Notes: a model not told the origin generated them from the letters alone. Counted from the first letter of the stretch, positions 26,217-35,620 are shown. The stretch: DNA of 64,000 nt from Synechococcus sp. C9 (GCF_022984075.1 NZ_JALAAD010000001.1:1964455-2028454), one strand, 5' to 3'. A program made the numbers and translations.

Positions 26217-28379
26217 ATGCAATCTTTTGAGCCAGTTGCGACCTTGGAACAGCGTTTGCCCCAAGACTTAAAGCCCTTGGCGACTTTGGCGTTCAATTAT
26301 TGGTGGACGTGGTCGGGTCAGCAGTTGCGACTTTTTAGCACGATTGACCATCAACTCTGGGAGGAGTGTCACCACAATCCGGTGCTGTTTTTGCAAAAGG
26401 TGTGCCGGGAGCGGTTGGATGAGGTGGCGACGGACCCGGACTATGTGCAGATGGTGCAAACCCTGATGGTGCGGTTCCGGCAGTATATGCAACCCCGGGA
26501 TTGTGTCTTAGCTCCCCGGATCAGCCCGGAGCGTCCGGTAGCCTATTTTTGTGCGGAATTTGGCTTGCACGAGTCCCTGCCGATCTATTCCGGGGGGTTG
26601 GGGATTTTGGCGGGGGACCACCTCAAGTCGGCTTCGGATTTGGCTTTGCCGATGGTGGGGGTGGGGTTGCTCTACCGGCAGGGCTATTTTCGCCAACGGT
26701 TGAACCGGCAGGGTTGGCAGGAGGATTATTACATTGACAATCAGTTTACCGAATTGCCCCTGGAATTGATGCGCTCCCCGACGGGGCAACCCCTGACCGT
26801 GACGGTGGAGATTCGGGGGCGCCGGGTGGTGGCGCAAATCTGGCGGGTGCGGGTGGGACGCACTGACCTCTATCTGATGGATTCGGATGTGCCGGAGAAT
26901 GACCCGATTGACCGCTGGTTGACCGGGCATTTGTACGGGGGGAACCAGGAGACCCGGATTGCCCAGGAAATTTTGCTGGGGATTGGCGGGGTGCGATTGC
27001 TACAAACCCTAGGGCTGGAGCCGGGGGTGTACCACCTGAATGAGGGTCATGCCGCCTTTGCCCTGTTGGAGGTAGCCAGGATGGAAATGGCACGCACGGG
27101 GCAGTCCTTTTATGCGGTGGAAGCGCAGGTGCGGCAAAAATGTGTGTTTACCACCCATACGCCGGTGCCAGCGGGGCATGATGCGTTTTCGCCGGATTTG
27201 ATGGATTCGTTTTTTGCCAGCTATTGGCCCGAGTTGCAGTTGTCCCGGGAGCAGTTTTTGGCGCTGGGTGCCCGCCGGTTGGGGGACCCCTGGGAGCCGT
27301 TTAATATGACGGTGCTGGCGTTGCGCTTGACCCGGGCGGCGAATGGGGTGAGCCAATTGCATGGGGAGGTGTCCCGGCAGATGTGGTCCATCCTGTATCC
27401 AGAGCGACCGGTGGCGCAGGTGCCGATTGGGGCAATTACCAACGGGGTACACGCCCAGACTTGGACAGCGCCCCTGATCAGCGAATTGTTCCGTACCTAT
27501 GTGCATCCCGAGTGGGAAACCCACCTGCCGGACCCGGAACTGTGGGAGCGGGTGAGCGAGATTCCCGACCGGGAACTGTGGCAGCGGCACCAAACCCTGA
27601 AACAACGGCTGATTAGTTATACCCGCACCCGGGTGTTGCACAGTCGGGAACAGCGGGGGGAAACTCCGGCGCAGTTGGAGGCGATTGCCCATTGGCTTGA
27701 CCCGCAGGTGTTGACCATTGGCTTTGCCCGTCGGTTTAGCCCCTACAAGCGGGGGCATTTGATCATCCGTGACCCGGCGCGGGCGAAACGGTTGCTCACG
27801 AACCCACAACGCCCGGTGCAATTGATTTTTGCCGGGAAAGCCCACCCCGCCGATGAGGAGGGCAAACGGATTATCCAACGGCTGATGGAATGGTGCCATG
27901 ACCCGGAGGTGCAACAGCGGGTGGCGTTTATCGAGGACTACGATATGCACACGGCGCGCTGTTTGGTGCAGGGGGTGGATTTGTGGCTGAATAATCCCCG
28001 CCGTCCCCTGGAGGCTTCGGGCACCAGCGGTCAAAAGGTCTGTTTCAACGGGGGGATCAATTTCAGCGTGTTAGACGGTTGGTGGTGCGAGGGCTACCAA
28101 GCGGGGGTGAATGGCTGGGCGATTGGGGAGGATTTGCACACCAGTAACCAGGAATTGCAGGACCAACTGGACAGCGAGTCCCTGTACCGTTTGCTGGAAA
28201 CGGAAATTGTCCCCATGTACTACGACCGGGATGGGGAGGGTTTGCCCCGGCAATGGTTGCAACGGATGAAGGCTTCCATTCGCACCAATGCGCCCCGGTT
28301 CAATACCGCCCGGATGCTCCAGGACTATATTGACCAAATCTATGCCCCCAGCCCGGAATTGGCTCTGAGCAGGGGGTAA
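26217..28379 (+). CDS. glgP: Alpha-glucan (glycogen) phosphorylase
   Basis: Releases glucose-1-phosphate from glycogen, a PLP enzyme of night-time carbon use. The 720-residue protein is the shorter DUF3417-type: it starts with the LATLAFNYWWTWSGQQLRLF glucan-binding helix region, has the AYFCAEFGLHESLPIYSGGL and LAGDHLKSASDLALPMVGVG blocks, and ends with LEASGTSGQKVCFNGGINFS, where the Lys matches the PLP Schiff-base Lys of the phosphorylase family. IGFARRFSPYKRGHLI is the phosphate/PLP-contact section. It is followed after three bases by the Tab2-like gene. Confidence 0.95.
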   Translation: MQSFEPVATLEQRLPQDLKPLATLAFNYWWTWSGQQLRLFSTIDHQLWEECHHNPVLFLQKVCRERLDEVATDPDYVQMVQTLMVRFRQYMQPRDCVLAPRISPERPVAYFCAEFGLHESLPIYSGGLGILAGDHLKSASDLALPMVGVGLLYRQGYFRQRLNRQGWQEDYYIDNQFTELPLELMRSPTGQPLTVTVEIRGRRVVAQIWRVRVGRTDLYLMDSDVPENDPIDRWLTGHLYGGNQETRIAQEILLGIGGVRLLQTLGLEPGVYHLNEGHAAFALLEVARMEMARTGQSFYAVEAQVRQKCVFTTHTPVPAGHDAFSPDLMDSFFASYWPELQLSREQFLALGARRLGDPWEPFNMTVLALRLTRAANGVSQLHGEVSRQMWSILYPERPVAQVPIGAITNGVHAQTWTAPLISELFRTYVHPEWETHLPDPELWERVSEIPDRELWQRHQTLKQRLISYTRTRVLHSREQRGETPAQLEAIAHWLDPQVLTIGFARRFSPYKRGHLIIRDPARAKRLLTNPQRPVQLIFAGKAHPADEEGKRIIQRLMEWCHDPEVQQRVAFIEDYDMHTARCLVQGVDLWLNNPRRPLEASGTSGQKVCFNGGINFSVLDGWWCEGYQAGVNGWAIGEDLHTSNQELQDQLDSESLYRLLETEIVPMYYDRDGEGLPRQWLQRMKASIRTNAPRFNTARMLQDYIDQIYAPSPELALSRG

Positions 28380-28382
28380 GGG

Positions 28383-29195
28383 ATGGCCCGGGTGATTTGG
28401 GAGGTGGATTTTTATTCCCGCCCGGTGCTGGATGACCAGGGCAAAAAACTCTGGGAACTGCTCCTGTGCGACCCCCAGGGGACGGAGTGTTTTGCCCAAC
28501 CCTGCCCCCCGGATCAGGTGAATAGCCAATGGTTGCGGTCTGCCCTGGCTCCCTGGGTGCGGGACAATGCCATTACCCACCTGCGCTCGTTTCGTGCCCC
28601 CATGCTCCCCATGCTCACCCGGGCCTGCGAGGGACTACAGGTGACGGTCCTGCCCAGTCGGCGGGTGGTGGCTTTGGCCCATTGGCTCAACCAGCGTTGG
28701 CGGACGGTTTACAGTCAAATGCCGGGCTTTCAACCCCTGGCCGCTCCCCCGCCCGTCGGGGTACCCATGACCCCCCAACCCCTGCCGGAAGCCCTACGGG
28801 GGCAGAAATGGGCGTGGGGAAATCTGTTGTGGGGGGATATTTGCCAGGAGGGAAGCGAGTGGGCAAACTTTGGGGAGTTATTACCTTGGCAATACATTTC
28901 CCTGCCTGATAACACGGTGATTCCTGGGTTAATTATCTATTCGCCTCGTGCCCAAGCCCTGGCCGCCTGGATGAGTGGCTGGGAATTGGCGCAGGTGCAG
29001 GTGGAGGGACAGCGGGTGATTTTGGAAACGGGAATTGAGGAGCGGTGGTTGTTTGCCGCCCAAAATTTCGGGGCAGGGGATTTTCAAACCGCCCAAACCC
29101 ACGCCCAGGGGGTGCATTTCCTCGCCATTCAAACCGACCCAGACGCAGACACGCTGGCGGGTTTTTGGTTGATGCAGTCCCTGGCTTTGGAGTAA
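28383..29195 (+). CDS. Tab2/Atab2 family RNA-binding protein
   Basis: Chloroplast relatives bind the psaB 5' region and are needed for photosystem I translation; the cyanobacterial protein is assumed similar but its role is less clear. The 270 residues begin RVIWEVDFYSRPVLDDQGKK, the family's opening motif, continue with LRSFRAPMLPMLTRACEGL and RRVVALAHWLNQRW, and end with GVHFLAIQTDPDADTLAGFW, matching the conserved C-terminal block with tryptophan-rich end. It is cotranscribed with glgP (three-base gap) and abuts the convergent phoU gene with no spacer. Confidence 0.9.
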   Translation: MARVIWEVDFYSRPVLDDQGKKLWELLLCDPQGTECFAQPCPPDQVNSQWLRSALAPWVRDNAITHLRSFRAPMLPMLTRACEGLQVTVLPSRRVVALAHWLNQRWRTVYSQMPGFQPLAAPPPVGVPMTPQPLPEALRGQKWAWGNLLWGDICQEGSEWANFGELLPWQYISLPDNTVIPGLIIYSPRAQALAAWMSGWELAQVQVEGQRVILETGIEERWLFAAQNFGAGDFQTAQTHAQGVHFLAIQTDPDADTLAGFWLMQSLALE

Positions 29196-29879
29196 TTAAC
29201 GCTGGCCAGTGATGATAAATGCCACCCGTTGCCCGATATTCGTGGCATGGTCGGCCATCCGTTCCAAATGGCGGATTGCTAAAGCCAGCAGGAGATAGGG
29301 TTCCAAGCGGGAGGGGTACTGCTCCGGGGTTGCCACCGCCTGCAAAGGGGTTTCCGCCAACCGCCGATACACCTTGGCGTACAGTTCATCCACCACCTCG
29401 TCCATTTCCTTGATGTACTGCCCGACCGTGGCATCCAAATCCGCCAGCGCCACCAGACTGGTCGCCAACATCCGCTGGGAGTGGGTGGACATGGCTTGGA
29501 TGTCCGGTAAACATTCATGCACCGGGTAGGGGAACAGGCGAATGGCAATTTCCCCCAGGTCTTCGGCGTAGTCGCCAATCCGCTCCAAATCCCGCACCAA
29601 TTGCATAAATGCCCCCAACATCCGGGTATCCTGGGCTTCCAGAGGGGGCAAGGTCATCATCCGCAGACAGTCCACCTCGATCTGGCGGTAAAAGCGGTCA
29701 ATCTGCTGGTCCATCAGGGGAATTTCCTCGGCGGCTCCCAAATTCCGATGAAATAGGGCTTGATGGCAAAGTCGAAAGGAATGCTCCACCAATGCCCCCA
29801 TACGGAGTACATTTTGCTCCAATTGGCGTACCTGCCGCCGAAATGAAGCACTGTTAGCCGGGGAGGGGGTCGCTGTCAA
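29196..29879 (-). CDS. phoU: Phosphate signalling protein PhoU
   Basis: Links the Pst phosphate transporter to the PhoR-type kinase and represses the Pho regulon when phosphate is plentiful. The 227 residues form two PhoU repeats of three helices. Each has the metal-cluster-type acidic helix: LERIGDYAEDLGEIAIRLF in the first and HLERMADHATNIGQRVAFI at the C terminus, both E/DxxxD-type motifs typical of PhoU. No pst genes are adjacent. The C terminus is directly next to the Tab2 stop codon. Confidence 0.95.
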   Translation of the reverse strand: MTATPSPANSASFRRQVRQLEQNVLRMGALVEHSFRLCHQALFHRNLGAAEEIPLMDQQIDRFYRQIEVDCLRMMTLPPLEAQDTRMLGAFMQLVRDLERIGDYAEDLGEIAIRLFPYPVHECLPDIQAMSTHSQRMLATSLVALADLDATVGQYIKEMDEVVDELYAKVYRRLAETPLQAVATPEQYPSRLEPYLLLALAIRHLERMADHATNIGQRVAFIITGQR

Positions 29880-30053
29880 GCAGGGTGTTCCTAAACGGGC
29901 AAATTGATAACATCTCTATCTGTAGCGTAATTCCTGGGGGTAAAGTTTTCGTTAAGGTTTGGTGGGCATGGGCATGATCAAAACTCCCAGTGAACTGGCG
30001 TGAACCGGTGGCGTAAACTGGGATCATTCACGCTTGCCCCCGCTAATTAACGC

Positions 30054-30830
30054 ATGGTTCGCACCGTATTGACATTACAAACGTACAAACAACAGCACCG
30101 CAAAATCGTGGCGGTGACCGCTTGGGATTACCTGTTGGCGGAAATTTTAGACCAGGCGGGGGTAGATATGATCCTGGTGGGGGACTCCCTGGGAATGGTG
30201 GCGTTGGGGTATGAAACCACCCTGCCAGTCACCTTAGCGGAGATGATCCACCACGCCAAGGCGGTGCGGCGGGGGGTCACGTCGGCGTTTCTGGTGGTTG
30301 ATTTGCCCTTTTTGAGCTATCACATCAGCCCAGAACAGGCACTTCAGAATGCGGGGCGAATGCTCAAGGAAGCGGGGGTGCAGGCGGTGAAACTGGAAGG
30401 GGGGAACCCGGCGCTGGTGACAACGGTGGGGCGGCTGGTGCAGGCGGGGATTCCGGTGATGGGCCATCTGGGCTTACTGCCCCAGGCGGTGCATCGGTTG
30501 GGGGGCTACCGGCAACAGGGCACCACCCCAGACACTGCGGCCCAACTGCTAGAGCAAGCCCTGGCGCTCCAGGAGGCGGGGATTTTTGCCCTCTTACTCG
30601 AACACATCCCGGCGGCATTGGCCCGGGACCTGACCCAAAAATTAACGATTCCCACCATCGGCATCGGGGCGGGCGCAGACTGCGATGGACAAATTTTGGT
30701 CACGGCGGACCTGTTGGGGTTAACCGCCCATCCCCCCCCCTTTGCCCCAGCCTACGCCAATCTTCGGGCGCAGATCACCCAAGCGGTGGCCGCCTACAGC
30801 CAAGCGGTGCGGGGAGCAACGTTGCCCTAG
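30054..30830 (+). CDS. panB: 3-methyl-2-oxobutanoate hydroxymethyltransferase
   Basis: Adds a hydroxymethyl group from methylene-tetrahydrofolate to 2-oxoisovalerate, the first step of pantothenate synthesis. Motifs of the PanB barrel: [20 protein letters not shown] near the N terminus with the metal-binding Asp, [12 protein letters not shown] with the second Asp, AVKLEGG, and [38 protein letters not shown] closes the site. The length of 258 residues is normal. The gene stands alone, transcribed from the gap after the divergent phoU. Confidence 0.97.
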   Translation: MVRTVLTLQTYKQQHRKIVAVTAWDYLLAEILDQAGVDMILVGDSLGMVALGYETTLPVTLAEMIHHAKAVRRGVTSAFLVVDLPFLSYHISPEQALQNAGRMLKEAGVQAVKLEGGNPALVTTVGRLVQAGIPVMGHLGLLPQAVHRLGGYRQQGTTPDTAAQLLEQALALQEAGIFALLLEHIPAALARDLTQKLTIPTIGIGAGADCDGQILVTADLLGLTAHPPPFAPAYANLRAQITQAVAAYSQAVRGATLP

Positions 30831-30883
30831 TCTGCCCCGATTCGCTATAGTAAACAAAACGTTAACATTCTGTAATAATTCCC

Positions 30884-31483
30884 ATGTCCTTGGTTTCGGT
30901 TGTCCCCTGGTTCCGGTTGGATTGTGTTTGGGAGGGGGAGGAGGCGGATGTACCGCCGGGGATGCTGTCCCCTTGGTGGCGGTTGCTCCTGCTCAGTGAT
31001 GGTTCCTTGACCCGGCATTTGCACTTTATCACCGGGCAGGAGGTGTCGGTGCAGGTGATTGACATGGCACCGGTGGGGTGGTTGCGGGAGGATGCCCCGG
31101 CAGAACTGAGCCAAATCCCAGGGCCTTGGGTGCGGCGGCAGGTGTGGTTGCAAACCGCCAGCGGGGAACGCTTGGTCTATGCCACCTCCTGGTGGCCGGC
31201 GGGGTTGGTGGATCAGTATTTACAAAACCGGGATTGGCCGATTTGGACCAGTCTGCGGGAGTTGCGCCTGGAACTGTACCGGGACATTCGCCGCCTGTAC
31301 TATGGGCATTCGGAGGTCTTGGCCCGGGAATTTGCCAGCCCTGACCCGTTTTGGGGGCGGCATTATCTGTTTTGGCACCAGGGGCGGCCCTTGACTTTGA
31401 TCTATGAGGTGTTGTCCTCCCGGTTGAGCCGCTATCTGGGGGTCTCAGGTGCCGCCGAAGAACTGCTCAATCTGCGCCCGTAG
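30884..31483 (+). CDS. Chorismate lyase (cyanobacterial DUF98 type)
   Basis: Makes 4-hydroxybenzoate from chorismate, the ring precursor of plastoquinone in cyanobacteria; the family is the one known from Synechocystis Sll1797. Visible marks are LLLLSDGSLTRHLHFITGQE near residue 35, QVWLQTASGERLVYATSWW with the Arg that would contact chorismate, and the C-terminal REFASPDPFWGRHYLFWHQG and PLTLIYEVLSSRL, typical of DUF98. Length is 199 residues. Its last 39 bases overlap the tail of the convergent TerB-like gene. Confidence 0.8.
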   Translation: MSLVSVVPWFRLDCVWEGEEADVPPGMLSPWWRLLLLSDGSLTRHLHFITGQEVSVQVIDMAPVGWLREDAPAELSQIPGPWVRRQVWLQTASGERLVYATSWWPAGLVDQYLQNRDWPIWTSLRELRLELYRDIRRLYYGHSEVLAREFASPDPFWGRHYLFWHQGRPLTLIYEVLSSRLSRYLGVSGAAEELLNLRP

Positions 31484-31906
31484 TGCCGCTAGGGGTTGCC
31501 CCTGATGGAAAATCACATCCGCTTGGGCGGTCTGTTCAATTTGATCCACCACCTCAGGGGGCAGGTTTAACCATTCTACGAGGCGGCGGTACGCCCTCTG
31601 CTCAGCGGGGACAATGGCGGTTTCCCCAGGGCTGGCACCGGCTTGGATGAGTAAATAGCTCAGCCGCAACAGCCACTCCCGGTGATGGTCGGGGGGGGAT
31701 TTTTGGAGCAATTCCTCCAGGTCGTAGTAGGCAAACAGGCGGTCGTAAAGTTCGCTCCACAGGTGATCCTGGTTGACCCCATCCTGACCGGCAAATTCCG
31801 GCACCAGTTGGTCCAACAGCAGGCGAATTTCCTGGCGGGTGAGACGGCCATCACTCCAGGCCACGGCGGCTAAAATTTGTAATAACAATTCCTGTTCAGG
31901 GGACAT
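31445..31906 (-). CDS. TerB-like domain protein
   Basis: The 153 residues from ATG at 31906 (MSPEQELLLQILAAVAWSDG) fit the TerB fold: SDGRLTRQEIRLLLDQLVPE is the metal-binding-type helix pair (D-G-x-L-x-x-x-E), and a second helical half follows (REWLLRLSYLLIQAGASPGE). TerB-like proteins of cyanobacteria are soluble or membrane-associated and of unclear role; tellurite resistance should not be assumed. The ATG shares its A with the TGA of the upstream deacetylase gene, so the two are translationally coupled. A longer upstream-extended frame lies inside that gene and is not credible. Confidence 0.75.
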   Translation of the reverse strand: MSPEQELLLQILAAVAWSDGRLTRQEIRLLLDQLVPEFAGQDGVNQDHLWSELYDRLFAYYDLEELLQKSPPDHHREWLLRLSYLLIQAGASPGETAIVPAEQRAYRRLVEWLNLPPEVVDQIEQTAQADVIFHQGQPLAALRAQIEQFFGGT

Positions 31907-34215
31907 CAGGGTTTCGGGGGTTTGGGTGGAGGTTCTGGTGTCGCCAGCAGTTGGGCGACGGTAACCAATTCTAAGCCCTTGGCACGCAGGGTACCAATCA
32001 CCCCCGCTAGGGCATCGGCGGTACTGCCGTAAATGTCGTGCATGAGGATAATCGAGCCAGCCCGGGCCTGATCCCGCACCGTCTGGATAATCCGTTGGGG
32101 GTTGCGGTGTTGCCAATCCCGGGTATCCACGTCCCAGATCACCACAGCCAGCCCCAATTCGGCGGCCAAACGGATGGTACTGCGGTCAAAACTGCCGTAG
32201 GGGGGTCGAAAATACTGGGGACGTAGCCCCGCCGTTGCGCAGACCAAATCCTGGGTGGTGTGAAGTTCCTGATATACCCTGGCCTCGCTCAGGGCGGTCA
32301 AGGTCGGGTGGTTGGTGGTGTGGTTGGCGACCTCATGCCCCTCGGCGCGCATCCGCCAGAGCAATTGAGGGGAGCGGCGAACCATCCGTCCCTGGACAAA
32401 AAAGGTGGCCGGTACCCCCTCCTGGTGGAGAATATCCAGAATCCGCCGGGTCTGTTTGGCATCCGGGCCATCGTCAAAGGAGAGGGCGACTCGGGGGGTG
32501 TGGGTGGGTCCCCGGTAGATCACCCGGCCATTGACTGGGTTGGGGGGGGTGGTGCAGGCAGTAGCGGGTTCTGGGAGCGTCACTTTTTGACTCTGGTAGG
32601 CCACCACCTGATCGCCCTGCCACACCTGTACCCGTAGGAGCCGTTCCCCGCCCTTGGTAATCCGGGTCAGCCAGCGGTATTCCGGCCCAGCACCGGTTTG
32701 CTCCCCCAAGGACTCCTGGTCCAGCCAGACCACCACCCGGTCCGCCCCCGTCACCCGCACGACCACCTCGTACACCCCATTGCGGGACAGCAGTTGCGCC
32801 TGCAGTGGCAGACCCCGATTCGGTTGGTGGGTCATCCCCCCCGGAGGAACCGTCCGCAGGGCGGTCAAGACCTGCTGTGCCACCTGGGACAACCCCTGGC
32901 AATTGTCCCCCGCTCGGTAAGCAGGCATCGCCACCGCCAATAAATACCGTTCCGTCCCCGCCAGTACCACCCCACTGTCCACGCAGTCCCGGCTGAGTAC
33001 CCACCCCGGTTTGTGGCAAATGCGGGGGGTACGCCCCAACGCCGCCCTCGCCCCCGGTGCCAAAAACGACGGCTCCGCCCGACAGAGGGACTCGGTTAAG
33101 CGAGCTACATCCTCTGGGGAAATGCGAAATTGCTCCTGTGGCTCCAACTCCCCATGCAGCACCACCCGCCGCACCGCTTCGGTCATTTCAAACAAATTGG
33201 CGCAATTTCCCTGAGCCGGACATCGCTCACCCCCTTGAGAACGCCGGGGTGGAATGTACTTTTGCCGGTTCCCCTCCCGCAGGGTCAGCCCCGGACTGGC
33301 ATAGATATTCACCGCCCCACTGTACCCCCGTTGCACCTGAGTAGTGGGAAACCCCCGCTCTGGGGTGAGAAATTTTTGATTCAGCCAATCCAGCCCCACC
33401 AATTGCACCGTCAGGTCATAGTCCAAATTGGAACTTTCCCGAATCGAACGGTCAATGATCCGCTCCAGCCGGTCCCGCATCCGGGGCAATTCCACCGTCG
33501 CTTGGCTGGTAAATCCCTGGGTATAGGCCCATTCCAACGCCGCCACCGCTGGTAAAATTTTCACCGTCGAAGCGGGCCAAAACCGCTGACTAAAGGCTCC
33601 CAACCCCGCCTCATAAAACCGATAGGCCGGCCGCCCACCCACCCCCGGTTCAATCCGCACCGCATACACCGCTGTCCCCGCTGGTAACCGCACCCCTTTC
33701 CGCCCCAGGGTTTCGGGGAGAAACTGCCGATCCATCACCCGTCGCACCCCCCATTCCCAGGGCACCGGCGGCACAACCGGCTGTGGCTCCACTGGGGCAA
33801 CGGCTTCCGACTCCGGGGATTGCTGAGCGTGGGCATGATGGAAACGGTGCCACCCCCACCCCAACCCGCTGACCGCCAACACAAGTCCCAGGGGTAACGC
33901 CCAGGCAAATCGCCGCTGGGGGACAACAATTTCCGTCTGCCAAAGCACCTGTGCCGTCTCCTGCGCCACCCGCAGATGGATTTGGGCAAACCCAAAGGAA
34001 CCCCTACCCACCAGCCGCCCCAGACGACGTGCCAACCGCCCCTGTTGTTGGGGTGTGAACGCCTGCCCCGCCCAGGTCAGTTCCACCTGCAAAACCGGCG
34101 GATGTTGGACATAGACCGCCCGCACCACACCTTTACCCAGCACCGAATGCACCACCCGTTGCACCCGATGAATATCCCCCTGGCCAGCCAACTCAGGCCA
34201 CCGTTGGGCTACCAT
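31906..34215 (-). CDS. Serine-hydrolase (PBP/beta-lactamase-like) and NodB polysaccharide deacetylase fusion
   Basis: A 769-residue membrane-anchored fusion. Residues 1-100 form an unknown cytoplasmic domain; a hydrophobic anchor follows (AWALPLGLVLAVSGLGWGW). The middle domain resembles class A beta-lactamase/D,D-peptidase: nucleophile in RFWPASTVKILP (S-x-x-K), ESSNLDYD at the S-x-N position, and ICHKPGWV at the KTG-like position. A beta-sandwich linker follows, then a complete NodB deacetylase: SFDDGPDAKQT (motif 1), ANHTTNHPTL (metal His pair), RPPYGSFD, DVDTRDW and ILMHDIYG. Both active sites look intact, suggesting coordinated trimming and de-N-acetylation of peptidoglycan in the periplasm. 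ATG at 34215 is preceded by GGAG; a GTG at 34248 is an alternative. Confidence 0.85.
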   Translation of the reverse strand: MVAQRWPELAGQGDIHRVQRVVHSVLGKGVVRAVYVQHPPVLQVELTWAGQAFTPQQQGRLARRLGRLVGRGSFGFAQIHLRVAQETAQVLWQTEIVVPQRRFAWALPLGLVLAVSGLGWGWHRFHHAHAQQSPESEAVAPVEPQPVVPPVPWEWGVRRVMDRQFLPETLGRKGVRLPAGTAVYAVRIEPGVGGRPAYRFYEAGLGAFSQRFWPASTVKILPAVAALEWAYTQGFTSQATVELPRMRDRLERIIDRSIRESSNLDYDLTVQLVGLDWLNQKFLTPERGFPTTQVQRGYSGAVNIYASPGLTLREGNRQKYIPPRRSQGGERCPAQGNCANLFEMTEAVRRVVLHGELEPQEQFRISPEDVARLTESLCRAEPSFLAPGARAALGRTPRICHKPGWVLSRDCVDSGVVLAGTERYLLAVAMPAYRAGDNCQGLSQVAQQVLTALRTVPPGGMTHQPNRGLPLQAQLLSRNGVYEVVVRVTGADRVVVWLDQESLGEQTGAGPEYRWLTRITKGGERLLRVQVWQGDQVVAYQSQKVTLPEPATACTTPPNPVNGRVIYRGPTHTPRVALSFDDGPDAKQTRRILDILHQEGVPATFFVQGRMVRRSPQLLWRMRAEGHEVANHTTNHPTLTALSEARVYQELHTTQDLVCATAGLRPQYFRPPYGSFDRSTIRLAAELGLAVVIWDVDTRDWQHRNPQRIIQTVRDQARAGSIILMHDIYGSTADALAGVIGTLRAKGLELVTVAQLLATPEPPPKPPKP

Positions 34216-34279
34216 CTGCCTCACTCCCACACCGTTGGGACACTTCACACGTCACTAGGATAATAATTAATTAATAACG

Positions 34280-34387
34280 ATGGCTGTGGGTGAGGTAATT
34301 TCGGTCAGAAATGATCAAGATACCTACAAAACTAACACCCGTTTCCCAGAGGTGCAAGGGCTGGAATTTGTTGATGGTGAAATTTAA
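34280..34387 (+). CDS. Possible 35-residue small protein or gene remnant
   Basis: A short frame MAVGEVISVRNDQDTYKTNT ending in TAA at 34385-34387, between the divergent deacetylase gene and the convergent gene at 34384. The AT-rich leader and protein-like composition make it plausible as the start of a lost gene, but no family is recognised and there is no strong ribosome binding site. Confidence 0.2.
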   Translation: MAVGEVISVRNDQDTYKTNTRFPEVQGLEFVDGEI

Positions 34388-34689
34388 TTTTGGAACAAGG
34401 CCACATCCTCTAACAATTGGGGTAAACCAATCTGGGTACTCACCCGCACCTGGGGATGTTGCACCGTGACCAAGACCTGCGCCGCAAAGGGACTCGGCCA
34501 GACATTGGGGTTACAAAATAATTCCAGATAGACCGGCTCGGTATGCACAAAATTCCATTCTGGGCGCGGGATGGGACTCTGCCAACTCTGTTTCAGGGCA
34601 TGGAGTTGTTGAACCAATTCAGAGACAGCGGCGGGGGGAACATCCACCCCCAGGGAACCCTCCGGCAAATGCAAGACCAGCATGATCAT
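34384..34689 (-). CDS. Conserved cyanobacterial hypothetical protein
   Basis: The 101-residue protein (MIMLVLHLPEGSLGVDVPPA, then SELVQQLHALKQSWQSPIPR) has no membrane segment or catalytic motif; alternating hydrophobic residues in VYLELFCNPNVW and AAQVLVTVQHPQVRVS suggest a small alpha/beta fold. I believe similar short proteins occur in other cyanobacteria but cannot name a family. It is divergent from pyrE, with 59 bases between the two starts. Confidence 0.65.
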   Translation of the reverse strand: MIMLVLHLPEGSLGVDVPPAAVSELVQQLHALKQSWQSPIPRPEWNFVHTEPVYLELFCNPNVWPSPFAAQVLVTVQHPQVRVSTQIGLPQLLEDVALFQN

Positions 34690-34748
34690 CCCCAGAAATC
34701 AATGATGGACTTAGCGTACAATGCAAAGGCTAGACTTGATCCACGCCC

Positions 34749-35309
34749 ATGTCCCCCAACCCCCGCCAAGACCTGCTGGAACTGATTACCGGGTTAGCCT
34801 ATCAGGAAGGGGACTTTGTACTCAGTTCTGGGGTGAAAAGTTCCTACTACATCAACTGCAAGACCGTCACCCTCCATCCCCAGGGGGCTTATCTGGTGGG
34901 GCACCTGTGCCGAGCCTTACTTAGCCCGGATACGGTAGCGGTGGGGGGCTTGACCCTGGGTGCCGACCCAATGGTGACCGCCATCAGTTTGGTTTCCGCC
35001 ACCACCCCCCAACCCGTCAGTGGTCTGATTATCCGCAAGGAACCCAAGGGACACGGGGCACGCAGTCAAATCGAAGGTCCCCTACCGCCAGCGGGGAGCC
35101 AAGTTACGGCGGTGGAAGATGTGGTGACGACCGGGCAATCCTTGGGGTTGGCGGTGCAGGTGCTACGGGCGGCGGGCTATCAGGTATCCGCAGGAATTAC
35201 CCTGGTGGATCGCTTGGAGGGGGGGCAGGCGTACTTGGCGGCAATGGGGGTGCGTTTGACCGCCTTATTCACCCTATCTGACATTCAAGCCCATTACCGA
35301 CGGGGTTAA
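34749..35309 (+). CDS. pyrE: Orotate phosphoribosyltransferase
   Basis: Joins orotate to PRPP to form OMP in pyrimidine synthesis. The PRPP-binding signature is VTAVEDVVTTGQSLGLAVQV near residue 118, with the usual acidic pair. The flexible-loop Lys is in LIIRKEPKGHGARSQIEG, and the N-terminal FVLSSGVKSSYYINCKTVTL is the OPRTase hood motif. Length is 186 residues, normal for the bacterial enzyme. A compound repeat region starts shortly after its stop. Confidence 0.95.
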   Translation: MSPNPRQDLLELITGLAYQEGDFVLSSGVKSSYYINCKTVTLHPQGAYLVGHLCRALLSPDTVAVGGLTLGADPMVTAISLVSATTPQPVSGLIIRKEPKGHGARSQIEGPLPPAGSQVTAVEDVVTTGQSLGLAVQVLRAAGYQVSAGITLVDRLEGGQAYLAAMGVRLTALFTLSDIQAHYRRG

Positions 35310-35350
35310 ATGCCTCAGCCGCTCGTCCATCGGTTGCGATTGCCCACCCT

Positions 35351-35620
35351 ATATAGCCATCCTAAACGAAGGGCATTTTTATTTAATTTATTTTATTTAT
35401 TTGAGCCAACCCATAGCCTGCGTGGCGTAGCCATAAATCTCATCGCTGGCATACCCACATTACCCAGAACCAAAGACGGGGGCGGTGCCCCTGCGACCCC
35501 TATTCTATTTTCAGGGAACCTCTATTTATTTGAACCAATCATCAATCCCATCCTGGGAATGCCCATATTAGCCAGAACCAAGGGCGGGACTAACTTTGAA
35601 TTGATAGAGGTGCCCTTATC
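35351..35620 (-). repeat. Compound dispersed repeats, nested copies
   Basis: The stretch begins with a TATAGCCATCCTAAACGA end, then AAGGGCATTTTTATTTAATT, a core copy at about 35460-35500 (CCAGAACCAAAGACGGGGG, TGCCCCTGCGACCCC), and a second unit at 35515-35620 from AGGGAACCTCTATTTATTTG to GATAGAGGTGCCCTT with its own core (CCAGAACCAAGGGCGGG). At least two copies of the AGGGCACCTCTAT class lie within a TATAGCAATCC-class end. Short open frames here are chance. Confidence 0.8.

Noticed and set aside
27009-28034. A 341-codon open frame antisense to glgP
   Set aside because: It is a shadow of glycogen phosphorylase, with low-complexity His/Pro/Arg composition and no start context.
31907-32116. N-terminal extension of the TerB-like gene
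   Set aside because: The 70 extra codons overlap the end of the deacetylase gene in another frame and are not TerB-like; the ATG at 31906 fits the TGATG coupling.
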